Of a stretch of 64,000 nt of DNA, positions 8,567 through 17,927 are shown in pieces (position 1 is the first letter of the stretch; every line of letters starts with the position of its first letter). Below the pieces are notes generated by a model. That model ran no database searches. It saw only the letters and a list, made by a program, of their open reading frames with translations, and was not told the origin of the DNA. The stretch is from Kluyvera ascorbata_C (GTDB taxonomy: Bacteria > Pseudomonadota > Gammaproteobacteria > Enterobacterales > Enterobacteriaceae). A program made the translations under genes and the position numbers. The stretch lies in the NCBI RefSeq assembly GCF_044197065.1, contig NZ_JBIQOI010000003.1, positions 1 through 64,000 of the forward strand. The letters are read 5' to 3'.

Positions 8567-9319
8567 TTACGCCGCCGTCCCCGCATAAATATCAAACCGA
8601 TGCCCTTTGGTGACCACCGCGTTCGGTGTCGCCACGTCCGCCAACGGCGGCGCGTAATCCGGGCGTTTCACCACCACGCGTTTGGTTGCCAACTGACGCG
8701 CCGGTTCCAACAGACCATCCGCATCCAGATCCGGTCCCACCAGCGACTGAAACACGCGCATCTCTTTTTTCACCAGCGCGCTTTTCTGCTTATGCGGGAA
8801 CATGGGATCAAGGTACACCACCTGCGGGCGCGGGCTGATATCGGTTAACGCCGTCAGGCTGGATGCATGAATCAGCTGTAACCGCTCCTGTAACCACGGA
8901 CCGATCTCCGGGTCCGCGTAACCGCGCGCCAGACCGTCGTCGAGCAGCGCGGCAACTACCGGGTTACGCTCCAGCATCCGCACACGGCAGCCAACGGCGG
9001 CCAGCACGAATGCATCGCGCCCCAGCCCCGCCGTCGCATCCACCACGTCCGGCAGATAACCGCCTTTCACGCCCACAGCTTTTGCCACCGCTTCACCGCG
9101 ACCGCCGCCGAATTTGCGTCGGTGCGCCATCGCCCCGCCAACAAAATCAACGAAGATGCCGCCAAGCTTTGGTTCATCGCGTTTACGCAGTTCCAGATGC
9201 TCCGGCGTCATCACCAGCGCCATCAGGTTGTCGTCGTCCTGTTCCAGTCCCCAGCGGGCGGCAAGAACAGATAAGGCGCCGTCTCCGGCGCCCGTTTCAT
9301 CAAGTAAGCAGATTTTCAC
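8567..9319 (-). CDS. rsmJ: RsmJ, 16S rRNA (guanine-1516-N2)-methyltransferase
   Basis: RsmJ (YhiQ) methylates G1516 of 16S rRNA with S-adenosylmethionine. The 250-residue protein has the SAM-binding region (VVDATAGLGRDAFVLAAVGC near residue 98), the acidic motif I continuation MLERNPVVAALLDDGL, and the catalytic-type motif VVYLDPMFPHKQKSALVKK near 170. The length equals that of E. coli. It lies 8 nt downstream of prlC on the same strand, the prlC-rsmJ operon of E. coli, where prlC is a heat-shock gene. Confidence 0.95.
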   Translation of the reverse strand: MKICLLDETGAGDGALSVLAARWGLEQDDDNLMALVMTPEHLELRKRDEPKLGGIFVDFVGGAMAHRRKFGGGRGEAVAKAVGVKGGYLPDVVDATAGLGRDAFVLAAVGCRVRMLERNPVVAALLDDGLARGYADPEIGPWLQERLQLIHASSLTALTDISPRPQVVYLDPMFPHKQKSALVKKEMRVFQSLVGPDLDADGLLEPARQLATKRVVVKRPDYAPPLADVATPNAVVTKGHRFDIYAGTAA

Positions 9320-9327
9320 GACAACAA

Positions 9328-11370
9328 TCAGCCTTTGATCCCGTAATGCTCAAGCATCGCGTCCAGCTGAGGTTCACGGCCACGGAAGCGTTTGAACAGC
9401 GCCATTGGCTCTTCAGAACCACCGCGGGTCAGGATGTTGTCGAGGAACGACTGTCCGGTCTGACGGTTGAAGATCCCCTCTTCTTCAAAGCGAGAGAAGG
9501 CATCCGCCGCCAGCACATCTGCCCACAGGTAGCTGTAGTAGCCTGCCGCGTAGCCACCGGCAAAGATGTGGCTGAAAGCGTGCGGGAAGCGACCCCAGGT
9601 TGGGCCGGGTACCACGGCGACCTGTTTCTTGATTTCGGCCAGCGTCTCGAGCACTTTCGCGCCCTGCTGCGGGTCGTACTGGGCGTGCAGGCGGAAGTCG
9701 AACAGACCGAATTCCAGCTGACGCAGGATAAACAGCGCCGCCTGGTAGTTTTTCGCCGCCAGCATTTTATCCAGCAGTTCCTTCGGTAGCGGTTCGCCGG
9801 TTTCAAAGTGACCGGAGATAAACGCCAGCGCTTCCGGCTCCCAGCACCAGTTCTCCATAAACTGGCTCGGCAGCTCGACCGCATCCCACGGCACCCCGCT
9901 GATACCGGACACACCGGCAGTTTCAATGCGGGTCAGCATGTGGTGCAGGCCATGACCGAACTCGTGGAACAGGGTGATCACTTCATCATGGGTAAACAGC
10001 GCAGGCTTGCCGTTCACCGGGCGGTTAAAGTTACAGGTCAGGTAGGCGACCGGCTTTTGCAGCGTGCCATCGAGTTTACGCATCTGGCCGACACAGTCAT
10101 CCATCCACGCCCCGCCGCGTTTGTGCTCGCGAGCGTACAGGTCGAGGTAGAAGCTGCCGCGCAGTTCGTTGCTTTCGTCATACAGCTCGAAGAAGCGCAC
10201 TTCCGGGTTCCAGACGTCAACGTCGGTACGCTCTTTAGCGGTGATGCCGTAAATGCGCTTAACCACTTCGAACAGGCCGTTAACGGCTTTGTTTTCCGGG
10301 AAATATTGGCGCAGCTGTTCGTCGCTGATGCTGTAGAGATGCTGTTTCTGTTTTTCGCTGTAGTAGGCGATATCCCACGGCTGCAGCTCGTCTACACCGA
10401 ATTCGGCTTTGGCGAAGGCGCGCAACTGAGCCAGCTCTTTCTCACCCTGCGGACGGGCACGTTTGGCCAGATCCGTCAGGAAGTCGAGCACCTGCTGTGG
10501 GTTTTCCGCCATTTTAGTGGCGAGCGATTTAAAGGCGTAGCTTTCAAAGCCCAGCAGCTGAGCCAGCTCGTGGCGCAGCGCCAGAATTTCTTCCATCACC
10601 GGGGTGTTATCCCACTTACCGGCGTTCGGCCCCTGGTCGGAGGCGCGAGTGGAGTAGGCGCGGTACAGTTCTTCGCGTAGTGACTGGTTGTCGCAGTAGG
10701 TCATCACCGGCAGGTAGCTCGGGATATCCAGCGTCAGCAGGTAACCTTCCTGCTCTTTGGCTTCAGCCTGGGCTTTCGCCGCGGCCAGCGCGCTTTCCGG
10801 CATGCCAGAGAGTTCAGATTCATCGGTAACCAGTTTGCTCCAGCCCATGGTGGCATCGAGCACGTTGTTGCTGTACTGGTTGCCCAACTCGGATAGACGG
10901 GTCGCAATTTCGCCGTAGCGCTGCTGTTTCTCTTTCGGCAGGCCGATGCCGGACAATTCAAAATCACGCAGCGCGTTATCGACCGCTTTTTTCTGCGCGG
11001 TGTTCAGCGTGGCGTAGTTATCGCCGTCGCGCAGGTCGCGGTAGGCGTTGTACAGCCCTTCGTTTTGACCGACCCAGGTGCTGTATTCCGACAGCAGCGG
11101 CAGCGTCTGCTCATAGGCTTCACGCAGTTCCGGGCTGTTCTGCACCGAGTTCAGGTGGCTCACCGGCGAGAAGATACGCCCCAGCACGTCGTCCACTTCC
11201 GCCAGCGGCTGGCAGAGGTTTTCCCAGCTATACGGCCCGCCCTGCGCCACTACGCGTTCCACATTCTCACGACAGTCGTTCAGTGCTTTGGTCACGGCAG
11301 GGACAACATGTTCGGGCTGAATCTGGGAAAACGGCGGTAGTTCGAAGGGGGTCAGTAATGGATTGGTCAT
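9328..11370 (-). CDS. prlC: PrlC, oligopeptidase A (M3 zinc metallopeptidase)
   Basis: Oligopeptidase A is a cytoplasmic thimet-type peptidase that degrades signal peptides and other short peptides; prlC mutations suppress signal-sequence defects. The 680-residue protein is the size of the E. coli enzyme. The zinc site is seen as LFHEFGHGLHHML (HExxH, around residue 470), followed by the downstream Glu-bearing helix and the family segment WDAVELPSQFMENW. The start MTNPLLTPFELPPFSQIQPE is typical. It is followed at 8 nt by rsmJ. Confidence 0.97.
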   Translation of the reverse strand: MTNPLLTPFELPPFSQIQPEHVVPAVTKALNDCRENVERVVAQGGPYSWENLCQPLAEVDDVLGRIFSPVSHLNSVQNSPELREAYEQTLPLLSEYSTWVGQNEGLYNAYRDLRDGDNYATLNTAQKKAVDNALRDFELSGIGLPKEKQQRYGEIATRLSELGNQYSNNVLDATMGWSKLVTDESELSGMPESALAAAKAQAEAKEQEGYLLTLDIPSYLPVMTYCDNQSLREELYRAYSTRASDQGPNAGKWDNTPVMEEILALRHELAQLLGFESYAFKSLATKMAENPQQVLDFLTDLAKRARPQGEKELAQLRAFAKAEFGVDELQPWDIAYYSEKQKQHLYSISDEQLRQYFPENKAVNGLFEVVKRIYGITAKERTDVDVWNPEVRFFELYDESNELRGSFYLDLYAREHKRGGAWMDDCVGQMRKLDGTLQKPVAYLTCNFNRPVNGKPALFTHDEVITLFHEFGHGLHHMLTRIETAGVSGISGVPWDAVELPSQFMENWCWEPEALAFISGHFETGEPLPKELLDKMLAAKNYQAALFILRQLEFGLFDFRLHAQYDPQQGAKVLETLAEIKKQVAVVPGPTWGRFPHAFSHIFAGGYAAGYYSYLWADVLAADAFSRFEEEGIFNRQTGQSFLDNILTRGGSEEPMALFKRFRGREPQLDAMLEHYGIKG

Positions 11371-11455
11371 ATACGCAGTCCTGGTCTAAGAAAGAAATGA
11401 AGCGCTCATCGGCGCTTTAGCGATAGATCTAGAATGGGGGATAGTTGGGGGAATT

Positions 11456-12070
11456 TCAATGATAGTGGGTACTCATTTCACCGACGTTGTAAACAATGCC
11501 GAACAGCGCCACCGCCAGTAAAAACAGCGCGGAGAGGCGTTCGAGGCGGAGCGCATACTTTCCCGACAGCAGGCGTTGAACTATCAGGATATAGAGCGAC
11601 AGAACGGTAATATCAAATACCACCCACACCAGCGAGAGCGTCAGCATGCTCAGCGTGAAATCCTGCGTGACGGCAATAAACTGCGGGAAGAAGGCGACAA
11701 AAAACAGAATGTCCTTCGGGTTTGAAATTCCCATCAGAAAGCCCTTCAGCAGGCCGCCGCGCGCGGGGGTAATCTGCGCCTCCTGTACTTTGCGCATCAA
11801 GCTGCTGATGGCGCTCCAGCCGATATAGAGCGACCCCGCTATCCCCAGCAGCGATAGCATGACCGGCGACAGTGCCACCACGCCGAGCAGCATCAAGGTT
11901 GCCAGCACAATCAGCACCAGCGATGCGGCGTTAGTGCCTATCACCGTGATAAACGCCCGGCGACTGCCTTCACGTGCGGCGGTTCCCGTGACCAGCGCTA
12001 CCACCGGGCCGGGCGTAGCCAGCAGCAAGAGTACCGCCAGCATATAGGCGGCAAGTAACGTTAGATTCAT
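11456..12070 (-). CDS. LysE/RhtB-family amino-acid exporter
   Basis: This 204-residue inner-membrane protein has about six helices. The N-terminus shows the RhtB-family signature LLLLATPGPVVALVTGTAAR, and the segment GISNPKDILFFVAFFPQF is also diagnostic. Family members export amino acids such as homoserine, threonine, leucine or lysine; the substrate here is not known. I placed the start at the ATG at 12070 (MNLTLLAAYM) because upstream codons lie in a REP repeat. A GcvA-like LysR gene is transcribed divergently and may regulate it, by analogy with LysE/LysG pairs. Confidence 0.85.
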   Translation of the reverse strand: MNLTLLAAYMLAVLLLLATPGPVVALVTGTAAREGSRRAFITVIGTNAASLVLIVLATLMLLGVVALSPVMLSLLGIAGSLYIGWSAISSLMRKVQEAQITPARGGLLKGFLMGISNPKDILFFVAFFPQFIAVTQDFTLSMLTLSLVWVVFDITVLSLYILIVQRLLSGKYALRLERLSALFLLAVALFGIVYNVGEMSTHYH

Positions 12071-12079
12071 GGTTTTTTC

Positions 12080-12172
12080 CTTAGGTAGGCCGGATAAGGC
12101 GTTTACGCCGCCATCCGGCAATCGGCGACAGCATGCCGGATGGCGCTACGCTTATCCGGCCTACAACGTGAT
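12080..12172. repeat. REP/BIME pair in the lysE-lysR divergent gap
   Basis: Two inverted palindromes of the GGCCGGATAAGGCG...GCCATCCGGC type lie back to back between divergent genes, upstream of the exporter start. REP elements are usually found after genes, so this position is less common. Confidence 0.75.
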
Positions 12173-12256
12173 GCCCATTATTGGGTGGGACACGCGCGTT
12201 GAAAAACGGAAAAAACTACGCTTCAATGTGAGTTAAACTCACCATAGAAAATCACC

Positions 12257-13150
12257 ATGTCGCTACCGCCGCTGTACGCTCTGCGCGCCTTTGAAGCCGC
12301 TGCTCGCTTAGGCTCCTTCAGCAAAGCCGCTGAATTACTCAACGTTACGCCCGGCGCGGTGAGTCGCCATGTCCGTACGCTAGAGCAATGGTTCGACTGT
12401 GCGCTCTTTCAGCGCCACGGGCCGCGTGTCACCGTGACTGATGCCGGGCAAACGCTGGCGGCGCAGCTTGGTGAAGGTTTTCAAAGTCTGGAACGTGCCT
12501 GCGAAGCGTTTGGCCGTCGTCGTCGCGAGCTTCGCCTGAAAGCGCCGTCGACGCTGACCATGCGCTGGCTGCTGGCCGCACTGCAACCACTCACCTCACC
12601 GCAAATTGCCCTCTCCAGCGTATGGATGGATACCGATACGGTTGATTTCAGCCGGGAACCCTACGACTGCGCGATTTTACTGGGCGACGGTCAATTTGGC
12701 CCCGGAACGCAAAGTCAGTTGCTGTTCGAGGAGTGGCTGGTACCTATCTGCGCCCCCCCACTCAACGCACAGGCAAGGGAAAATCTCGAGCGCTGCGAGC
12801 TGATTCACCCCTCACCGGACCGTCGCGACTGGCGGCGCTGGCTAAAACGAACCGGGCAATTCCCGACGCTGAATACCGCACGCGGTAAGGTATTCGATAC
12901 CCTTGAGCACGGCTATCTGGCGGCGATTGGCGGGCATGGGGTCGCCATGGGCGATTTACTGTTGAGCCAGGAAGCGCTCGCCAGCGGGCTGCTGACGCTG
13001 CCGTTTAACGACGCCGTCGCCACCGGGGATGGTTACTGGCTGGTGTGGCCGCAGGCTTCGGCGCAATCGCCGGAGATTGAGAAGCTACATGAGCATTTAA
13101 AAAAGGCGATACCGCAGCCGGTACCGCCTTCCCTCACAATGCTGCGCTAA
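12257..13150 (+). CDS. LysR-type regulator, GcvA-like
   Basis: This 297-residue LysR-type regulator has an N-terminal winged helix (LYALRAFEAAARLGSFSKAA, then LNVTPGAVSRHVRTLEQWF, typical of the GcvA subgroup) and a periplasmic-binding-protein-like effector domain (about residues 90-295). It is divergent from the LysE-type exporter gene, which is the likeliest target. Its 3' end directly abuts the convergent phosphatase gene (13150/13151). Confidence 0.85.
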   Translation: MSLPPLYALRAFEAAARLGSFSKAAELLNVTPGAVSRHVRTLEQWFDCALFQRHGPRVTVTDAGQTLAAQLGEGFQSLERACEAFGRRRRELRLKAPSTLTMRWLLAALQPLTSPQIALSSVWMDTDTVDFSREPYDCAILLGDGQFGPGTQSQLLFEEWLVPICAPPLNAQARENLERCELIHPSPDRRDWRRWLKRTGQFPTLNTARGKVFDTLEHGYLAAIGGHGVAMGDLLLSQEALASGLLTLPFNDAVATGDGYWLVWPQASAQSPEIEKLHEHLKKAIPQPVPPSLTMLR

Positions 13151-14422
13151 TTAGTGCGGTTTTTTCGCCATTTCATAGGCGGCAGGCAGATTCAGACGCT
13201 GCCAGAACTGCTGGTCAGCGGTGGTGCCTGACAGCGGATAACCCGCCGGCAGCGCGCTTTTCACCATCAACGCACGACGCTGCGCGGCGGAGAGATTCGG
13301 CAGCGCCGCTTCCAGCAGCACTTCTGCACCCTGCGGCACCGTAATGCTCTGTTTCTCACCCTTCTGCTGCGGCAGGTCGTAGGTCATGGTGAAGCGGTAG
13401 AAATCACGCATCGCCGGGTCGCGGTACGGGTCATCTTTACCTGCCGTTTTCGCACACTCAGCAAGCGTTGTGCCGCACTCTTGCTCCAACGCCGCACGCA
13501 ATTGGTCGCGAGCTTCGTTAAACAGCGTGCGGTACTTCGCATCGTTCAGGTAGTGGGCGACGTTACGCTGCGCCACCATGCGGGAGCCCATCACGTCCAG
13601 CGGGTAGTGCACGCCAAGCACAATACGCGAGTAGCCATAGCGCGCGCCGCGGGTGACCAGCGCGTCAAAACGCTCCGGGATCATCTCCGCCATCAGCAGC
13701 GCGTCGGTGTAGCCGGTATTGGTGTGACCGCTTGGGAACGAGCCGCCATCGGCGGTATACGGATGGTTATCTTTAATCACCACGTCGTCCGGCACCAGGT
13801 GAATGGTGTTGCCCTGAATCAGGAACGGGCGCGGGTTATTAAAGTGTTTTTTCGCCGCGCTGGTACTCACTTCGGAGGCTTTAATCAGCGCCGCCGCTTT
13901 ACTCAGCTCACCCTTGTCGTAGGCCGCGATAAACGCTTTGCCTAAACGGGGCCCCATCGCATCGCTCAGGAAGTAGAGGTAGTTGATACCTTCCGCATCC
14001 GCCAGCGCCTGGTGGCGGGCGGTTTGGGTCGCATCACGGTTAATATCGGTCACCGTCGCCAGGTTCTGCTTCACTACCGTCTCCGGCAGAGTACTGAACG
14101 CCGAGAGCAGTTCGATACCGGCCTGTTGATTGGCTTTGGTCTGGAAGTCATAGCCGCTGGCCTTCAGCCAGGCTTTGTCGGCCTGCGTTTTGTTCTGTTT
14201 CGCTTTTTCTAGCTGGTCGCGGGTGAGCGTCGGCGCATCCCCTTTCAGCGCCGCACGTAGCGCCGTCAGCGATTGCCCTTCCAGCGCGTCAAACGCCGGG
14301 CTGACCGCCGTTGGGGTAACGGTGTTGGCGATAGCCGCCGCCTGATTCACGGAAACGTCTTTTGCCAGTACCGGCAATGCCAGCGCCATCGCAGCGGCCA
14401 GCAGTGTGATTTGCAGTTTCAT
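13151..14422 (-). CDS. secreted class A acid phosphatase (PAP2 family)
   Basis: This is a periplasmic non-specific acid phosphatase of the PhoN/PAP2 superfamily. It has a signal peptide (MKLQITLLAAAMALALPVLA, cut before KDVS) and the three-part active site: K-x6-RP (KKHFNNPRP, about residue 215), PSGH (SFPSGHTNTGY, about 257) and SR-x5-H-x3-D (SRIVLGVHYPLD, about 292). At 423 residues it is much longer than classical PhoN (about 250), with extra N-terminal helical sequence and a C-terminal extension. The ATG at 14422 is preceded by AAAAGGA; an upstream in-frame TTG is less likely. It is convergent with the GcvA-like gene. Confidence 0.85.
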   Translation of the reverse strand: MKLQITLLAAAMALALPVLAKDVSVNQAAAIANTVTPTAVSPAFDALEGQSLTALRAALKGDAPTLTRDQLEKAKQNKTQADKAWLKASGYDFQTKANQQAGIELLSAFSTLPETVVKQNLATVTDINRDATQTARHQALADAEGINYLYFLSDAMGPRLGKAFIAAYDKGELSKAAALIKASEVSTSAAKKHFNNPRPFLIQGNTIHLVPDDVVIKDNHPYTADGGSFPSGHTNTGYTDALLMAEMIPERFDALVTRGARYGYSRIVLGVHYPLDVMGSRMVAQRNVAHYLNDAKYRTLFNEARDQLRAALEQECGTTLAECAKTAGKDDPYRDPAMRDFYRFTMTYDLPQQKGEKQSITVPQGAEVLLEAALPNLSAAQRRALMVKSALPAGYPLSGTTADQQFWQRLNLPAAYEMAKKPH

Positions 14423-14615
14423 TATTTTCCTTTTATTCAAACAATTACCTTGCCTACCGTTGACGCTAAACCTGTCGCTTGACGTTTTTATGACACGTTC
14501 ACGTTTTGCAACATTATTGCCACAGATGGAAACGACGCAGCGCTACAGCGGTAATCTGCCCGGATCTGCGGTAAACTGTCAGCTATCTTGTTTAATTCCC
14601 GGAATATCCGCATCC

Positions 14616-15458
14616 ATGCTCAGTTATCGCCACAGCTTTCACGCAGGCAACCACGCCGACGTTTTAAAACACACCGTTCAGAGTCTGATCATCGAATCGC
14701 TGAAAGAGAAAGAAAAACCGTTTCTCTATCTGGACACCCACGCCGGGGCTGGCCGCTATCAGCTGAGTGGCGAGCACGCCGAAAAAACCGGGGAATACCT
14801 GGAAGGGATCGCCCGCATCTGGCAGCAGGACGACCTGCCGGAAGAACTGGTGCCGTATATCTCGGTGGTGGAACACTTCAACCGCACCGGCCAGCTGCGC
14901 TACTACCCAGGCTCCCCGCTGATTGCCCGTCAGCTGCTGCGTGAGCAGGACAGCCTGCAGATGACCGAGCTGCACCCAAGCGATTTCCCGCTGCTGCGCG
15001 CTGAATTCCAGAAAGATAACCGCGCCCGCGTTGACCGTGCCGACGGCTACCAGCAGTTGAAAGCCAAGCTGCCACCGGCTTCTCGCCGCGGCCTGATCCT
15101 TATCGACCCGCCGTACGAAATTAAAACCGACTACCAGGCGGTCGTGAGCGGCATCAACGATGGCTACAAGCGTTTTGCCACCGGCACCTACGCCCTGTGG
15201 TATCCGGTGGTGCTGCGCCAGCAAATCAAGCGCATGATCCGCGACCTTGAAGAGACCGGCATTCGCAAAATCCTGCAAATTGAGCTGGCGGTACGTCCGG
15301 ACAGCGATCAGCGCGGTATGACCGCCTCCGGCATGATTGTTATCAACCCGCCGTGGAAGCTGGAAGCGCAGATGAACAACGTGCTGCCGTGGCTGCACAG
15401 CAAGCTGGTTCCGACAGGTACCGGTCATACGCTGGTAAACTGGATCGTGCCGGAGTAA
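14616..15458 (+). CDS. rlmJ: RlmJ, 23S rRNA (adenine-2030-N6)-methyltransferase
   Basis: RlmJ (YhiR) methylates A2030 of 23S rRNA. The 280-residue protein, the same length as in E. coli, starts MLSYRHSFHAGNHADVLKHT, has the SAM-binding segment YLDTHAGAGRYQL near residue 37, and the catalytic motif DPPYE near 165 (LILIDPPYEIKTDYQAV). The upstream in-frame codons lack family homology, so 14616 is the start. It lies upstream of gor on the same strand (105-bp gap), as in E. coli. Confidence 0.95.
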   Translation: MLSYRHSFHAGNHADVLKHTVQSLIIESLKEKEKPFLYLDTHAGAGRYQLSGEHAEKTGEYLEGIARIWQQDDLPEELVPYISVVEHFNRTGQLRYYPGSPLIARQLLREQDSLQMTELHPSDFPLLRAEFQKDNRARVDRADGYQQLKAKLPPASRRGLILIDPPYEIKTDYQAVVSGINDGYKRFATGTYALWYPVVLRQQIKRMIRDLEETGIRKILQIELAVRPDSDQRGMTASGMIVINPPWKLEAQMNNVLPWLHSKLVPTGTGHTLVNWIVPE

Positions 15459-15563
15459 TTGCAGGCATCGGTGGAACCTATCAGTTTCAGGTATACAATC
15501 GCGAGTATTTTGGCGGGGAGCATGAGGCTCACCCGCTCAACATTGAACGTTTGAGGAGCGGCC

Positions 15564-16916
15564 ATGACCAAACATTACGACTACATCGCCATTGGCGGCG
15601 GCAGCGGCGGTATCGCCTCCATTAACCGCGCGGCCATGTATGGCCAGAAGTGCGCGTTAATCGAAGCCAAAGATCTTGGCGGCACCTGCGTGAACGTCGG
15701 CTGCGTACCGAAAAAAGTGATGTGGCATGCCGCGCAGATCCGCGAAGCGATTCACATGTATGGCCCGGACTACGGTTTTGACACCACCATCAACAACTTC
15801 GATTGGGACAAGCTGGTTGCCAGCCGCACCGCCTACATCGACCGTATTCATACCTCTTACGATAACGTGCTGGGTAAGAACAAGGTTGACGTGATCAAGG
15901 GCTTTGCGCGCTTTGTTGATGCCAAAACCATCGAAGTGAACGGTGAGACGATCACCGCCGATCATATCCTGATCGCGACAGGCGGCCGTCCAAGCCATCC
16001 GAATATTCCGGGCGTGGAATACGGTATCGACTCCGACGGTTTCTTCGAGCTGCCAGCGCTGCCGAAGCGCGTTGCCGTGGTGGGCGCAGGTTATATCGCC
16101 GTAGAATTAGCGGGCGTTATCAACGGGCTGGGTTCTGAAACCCACCTGTTCGTGCGTAAACACGCGCCGCTGCGCAGCTTCGACCCGTTAATCGTCGAGA
16201 CACTCCTTGAGGTGATGAACGCCGAAGGCCCGCAGCTGCACACCAACGCGATTCCAAAAGCGGTGGTCAAGAATGCCGATGGCAGCCTGACCCTGGAGCT
16301 GGAAGATGGCCGCAGCCAGACCGTCGACTGCCTGATTTGGGCGATTGGTCGCGAACCGGCGAACGATAACTTCAACCTGGCAGCAACCGGCGTGAAAACC
16401 AACGATAAAGGCTACATCGTCGTTGATAAGTTCCAGAACACCAACGTTCCGGGCATTTATGCCGTTGGCGATAACACCGGTGCGGTAGAGCTGACTCCGG
16501 TAGCGGTAGCCGCAGGCCGTCGTCTCTCCGAGCGTCTGTTTAACAACAAGCCAGACGAGCATCTGGACTACAGCAATATCCCGACCGTGGTCTTTAGCCA
16601 CCCGCCAATCGGTACCGTGGGCTTAACCGAGCCACAGGCGCGTGAGCAGTACGGCGACGACGCCGTGAAGGTTTATAAATCCTCCTTCACCGCCATGTAC
16701 ACCGCCGTGACCTCGCACCGTCAGCCGTGCCGCATGAAGCTGGTGTGCGTTGGCCCGGAAGAGAAGATCGTCGGTATTCACGGTATTGGCTTCGGCATGG
16801 ATGAAATCCTGCAGGGCTTCGCCGTGGCGCTGAAAATGGGCGCGACCAAGAAAGACTTCGACAACACCGTGGCAATTCACCCTACGGCGGCGGAAGAGTT
16901 CGTCACCATGCGCTAA
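15564..16916 (+). CDS. gor: Gor, glutathione reductase
   Basis: Gor is a cytoplasmic FAD enzyme that reduces glutathione disulfide with NADPH. The 450-residue protein (same as E. coli) has the FAD motif IGGGSGGIASINRAA, the redox-active disulfide GGTCVNVGCVPKK (Cys42/Cys47), the NADPH motif VGAGYIAVELAGV near residue 175, the second FAD motif GIYAVGDNTGAVELTPVA near 300, and the C-terminal active-site HPTAAEE (catalytic His of the partner subunit). A TGAGGAG box precedes the start. In E. coli gor is induced by OxyR and RpoS. Confidence 0.97.
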   Translation: MTKHYDYIAIGGGSGGIASINRAAMYGQKCALIEAKDLGGTCVNVGCVPKKVMWHAAQIREAIHMYGPDYGFDTTINNFDWDKLVASRTAYIDRIHTSYDNVLGKNKVDVIKGFARFVDAKTIEVNGETITADHILIATGGRPSHPNIPGVEYGIDSDGFFELPALPKRVAVVGAGYIAVELAGVINGLGSETHLFVRKHAPLRSFDPLIVETLLEVMNAEGPQLHTNAIPKAVVKNADGSLTLELEDGRSQTVDCLIWAIGREPANDNFNLAATGVKTNDKGYIVVDKFQNTNVPGIYAVGDNTGAVELTPVAVAAGRRLSERLFNNKPDEHLDYSNIPTVVFSHPPIGTVGLTEPQAREQYGDDAVKVYKSSFTAMYTAVTSHRQPCRMKLVCVGPEEKIVGIHGIGFGMDEILQGFAVALKMGATKKDFDNTVAIHPTAAEEFVTMR

Positions 16917-16935
16917 GGCGCATTGCCTGAACGAC

Positions 16936-16966
16936 AAAAAGCCAGACACATGTCTGGCTTTTTTTA
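16936..16966 (+). terminator. gor terminator
   Basis: The stem GCCAGACA / TGTCTGGC is followed by seven T about 20 nt after the gor stop: a typical intrinsic terminator. Confidence 0.85.
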
Positions 16967-16974
16967 TGCGGGCT

Positions 16975-17060
16975 TCCCCCGGGGTCGGCGTAAACGCCTC
17001 GCCCGGGCTACATGAGCGTGTAGCATGTAGCCCGGCCAAGCGAAGCGCCGCCGGGACTGC
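16975..17060. repeat. REP-like palindromes between gor and the mipA-like gene
   Basis: GC-rich inverted elements of the CCCGGGCTAC / GTAGCCCGG class lie between the convergent ends of gor and the MipA/OmpV-like gene. Confidence 0.7.
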
Positions 17061-17068
17061 ACCGAGCA

Positions 17069-17809
17069 CTAAAACCGCCAACTCACCCCAGTCAGCACGG
17101 TAAAACTCCCATCACGATCGACCATCGGACTATTTTTAATCTCATCCGGCAGCACGCTATAGCTTGCGTTGGCCGTCAGCATCAGGTTGTTGGTCAGCGG
17201 GTACTTCATCGTCACCCCAACGTACGGCATCCAGCTACTGCCCGGCGACCACTGCGCTAATCCACTGCGGCGAGATTCCGCCCCCGATACGCCGTAGTAA
17301 TAGCGGTTGAAGCTATCGTCATAGTAATAAATCCCCAGCGCAGGGATAATCGCCAGCCTGCCCATGGGCAGTACGCGGAAATAAGAGAGCTCACCGACCC
17401 AGCCGTTGCTGTTATCCAGAATATCCGCCGCCGCTGAAACCTTCAGGCTGCCCCACTTTTCATGGTGATACCACGCGGCACCCGCCATTGCCGTGCTGTT
17501 GCGTTTATCCAACTGCTTCATAGCGCTATCGTCGTTATCCGACGGGTCGAAGGTCAGCGGCAGCCAGGAGGCCGTCAGGCTGACTTCATCACGCTGATTT
17601 TTAAATAAGGCGTAACCTAACGTGGTTTGACGAATATAAAATGAATCGCCTTCATAATTAATGATAGGCACCGCGTGAGTATTTTCATTATATCCGCGAT
17701 AAATAGATTCATTAAATACCGCCCCCACCCCAACCGATAGTGCTGCCGATGATGCCCCTGAAATAAAAGATAGGATTAAAAGCAGCGTAGCATTACGCTT
17801 AATTGACAT
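17069..17809 (-). CDS. MipA/OmpV-family outer-membrane protein
   Basis: This 246-residue secreted protein has a clear signal peptide (MSIKRNATLLLILSFISGAS, cleavage about residue 22). The mature part has alternating beta strands, ends in a C-terminal aromatic residue (LTGVSWRF), and carries segments typical of MipA/OmpV proteins (GVGAVFNESIYRGY, AIIPALGIYYYDDSFNRYYY). MipA of E. coli scaffolds murein enzymes; relatives are also simple porin-like barrels, so the role here is open. A LysR gene is divergent (118-bp AT-rich gap) and may control it. Confidence 0.82.
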   Translation of the reverse strand: MSIKRNATLLLILSFISGASSAALSVGVGAVFNESIYRGYNENTHAVPIINYEGDSFYIRQTTLGYALFKNQRDEVSLTASWLPLTFDPSDNDDSAMKQLDKRNSTAMAGAAWYHHEKWGSLKVSAAADILDNSNGWVGELSYFRVLPMGRLAIIPALGIYYYDDSFNRYYYGVSGAESRRSGLAQWSPGSSWMPYVGVTMKYPLTNNLMLTANASYSVLPDEIKNSPMVDRDGSFTVLTGVSWRF

Positions 17810-17927
17810 TCCCGATATTCCAACCTAATATAATATCCTGATGTCAAATATGATAATATTCGTATTAAGATTGTTGCAATCTCAATATTTATATAGATCT
17901 ATATCAATTTATATATAGAGCCGGGCA

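Noticed and set aside
9808..10680. 290-residue + strand frame inside prlC
   Set aside because: It lies antisense to conserved catalytic-domain codons of prlC and has no recognisable domain.
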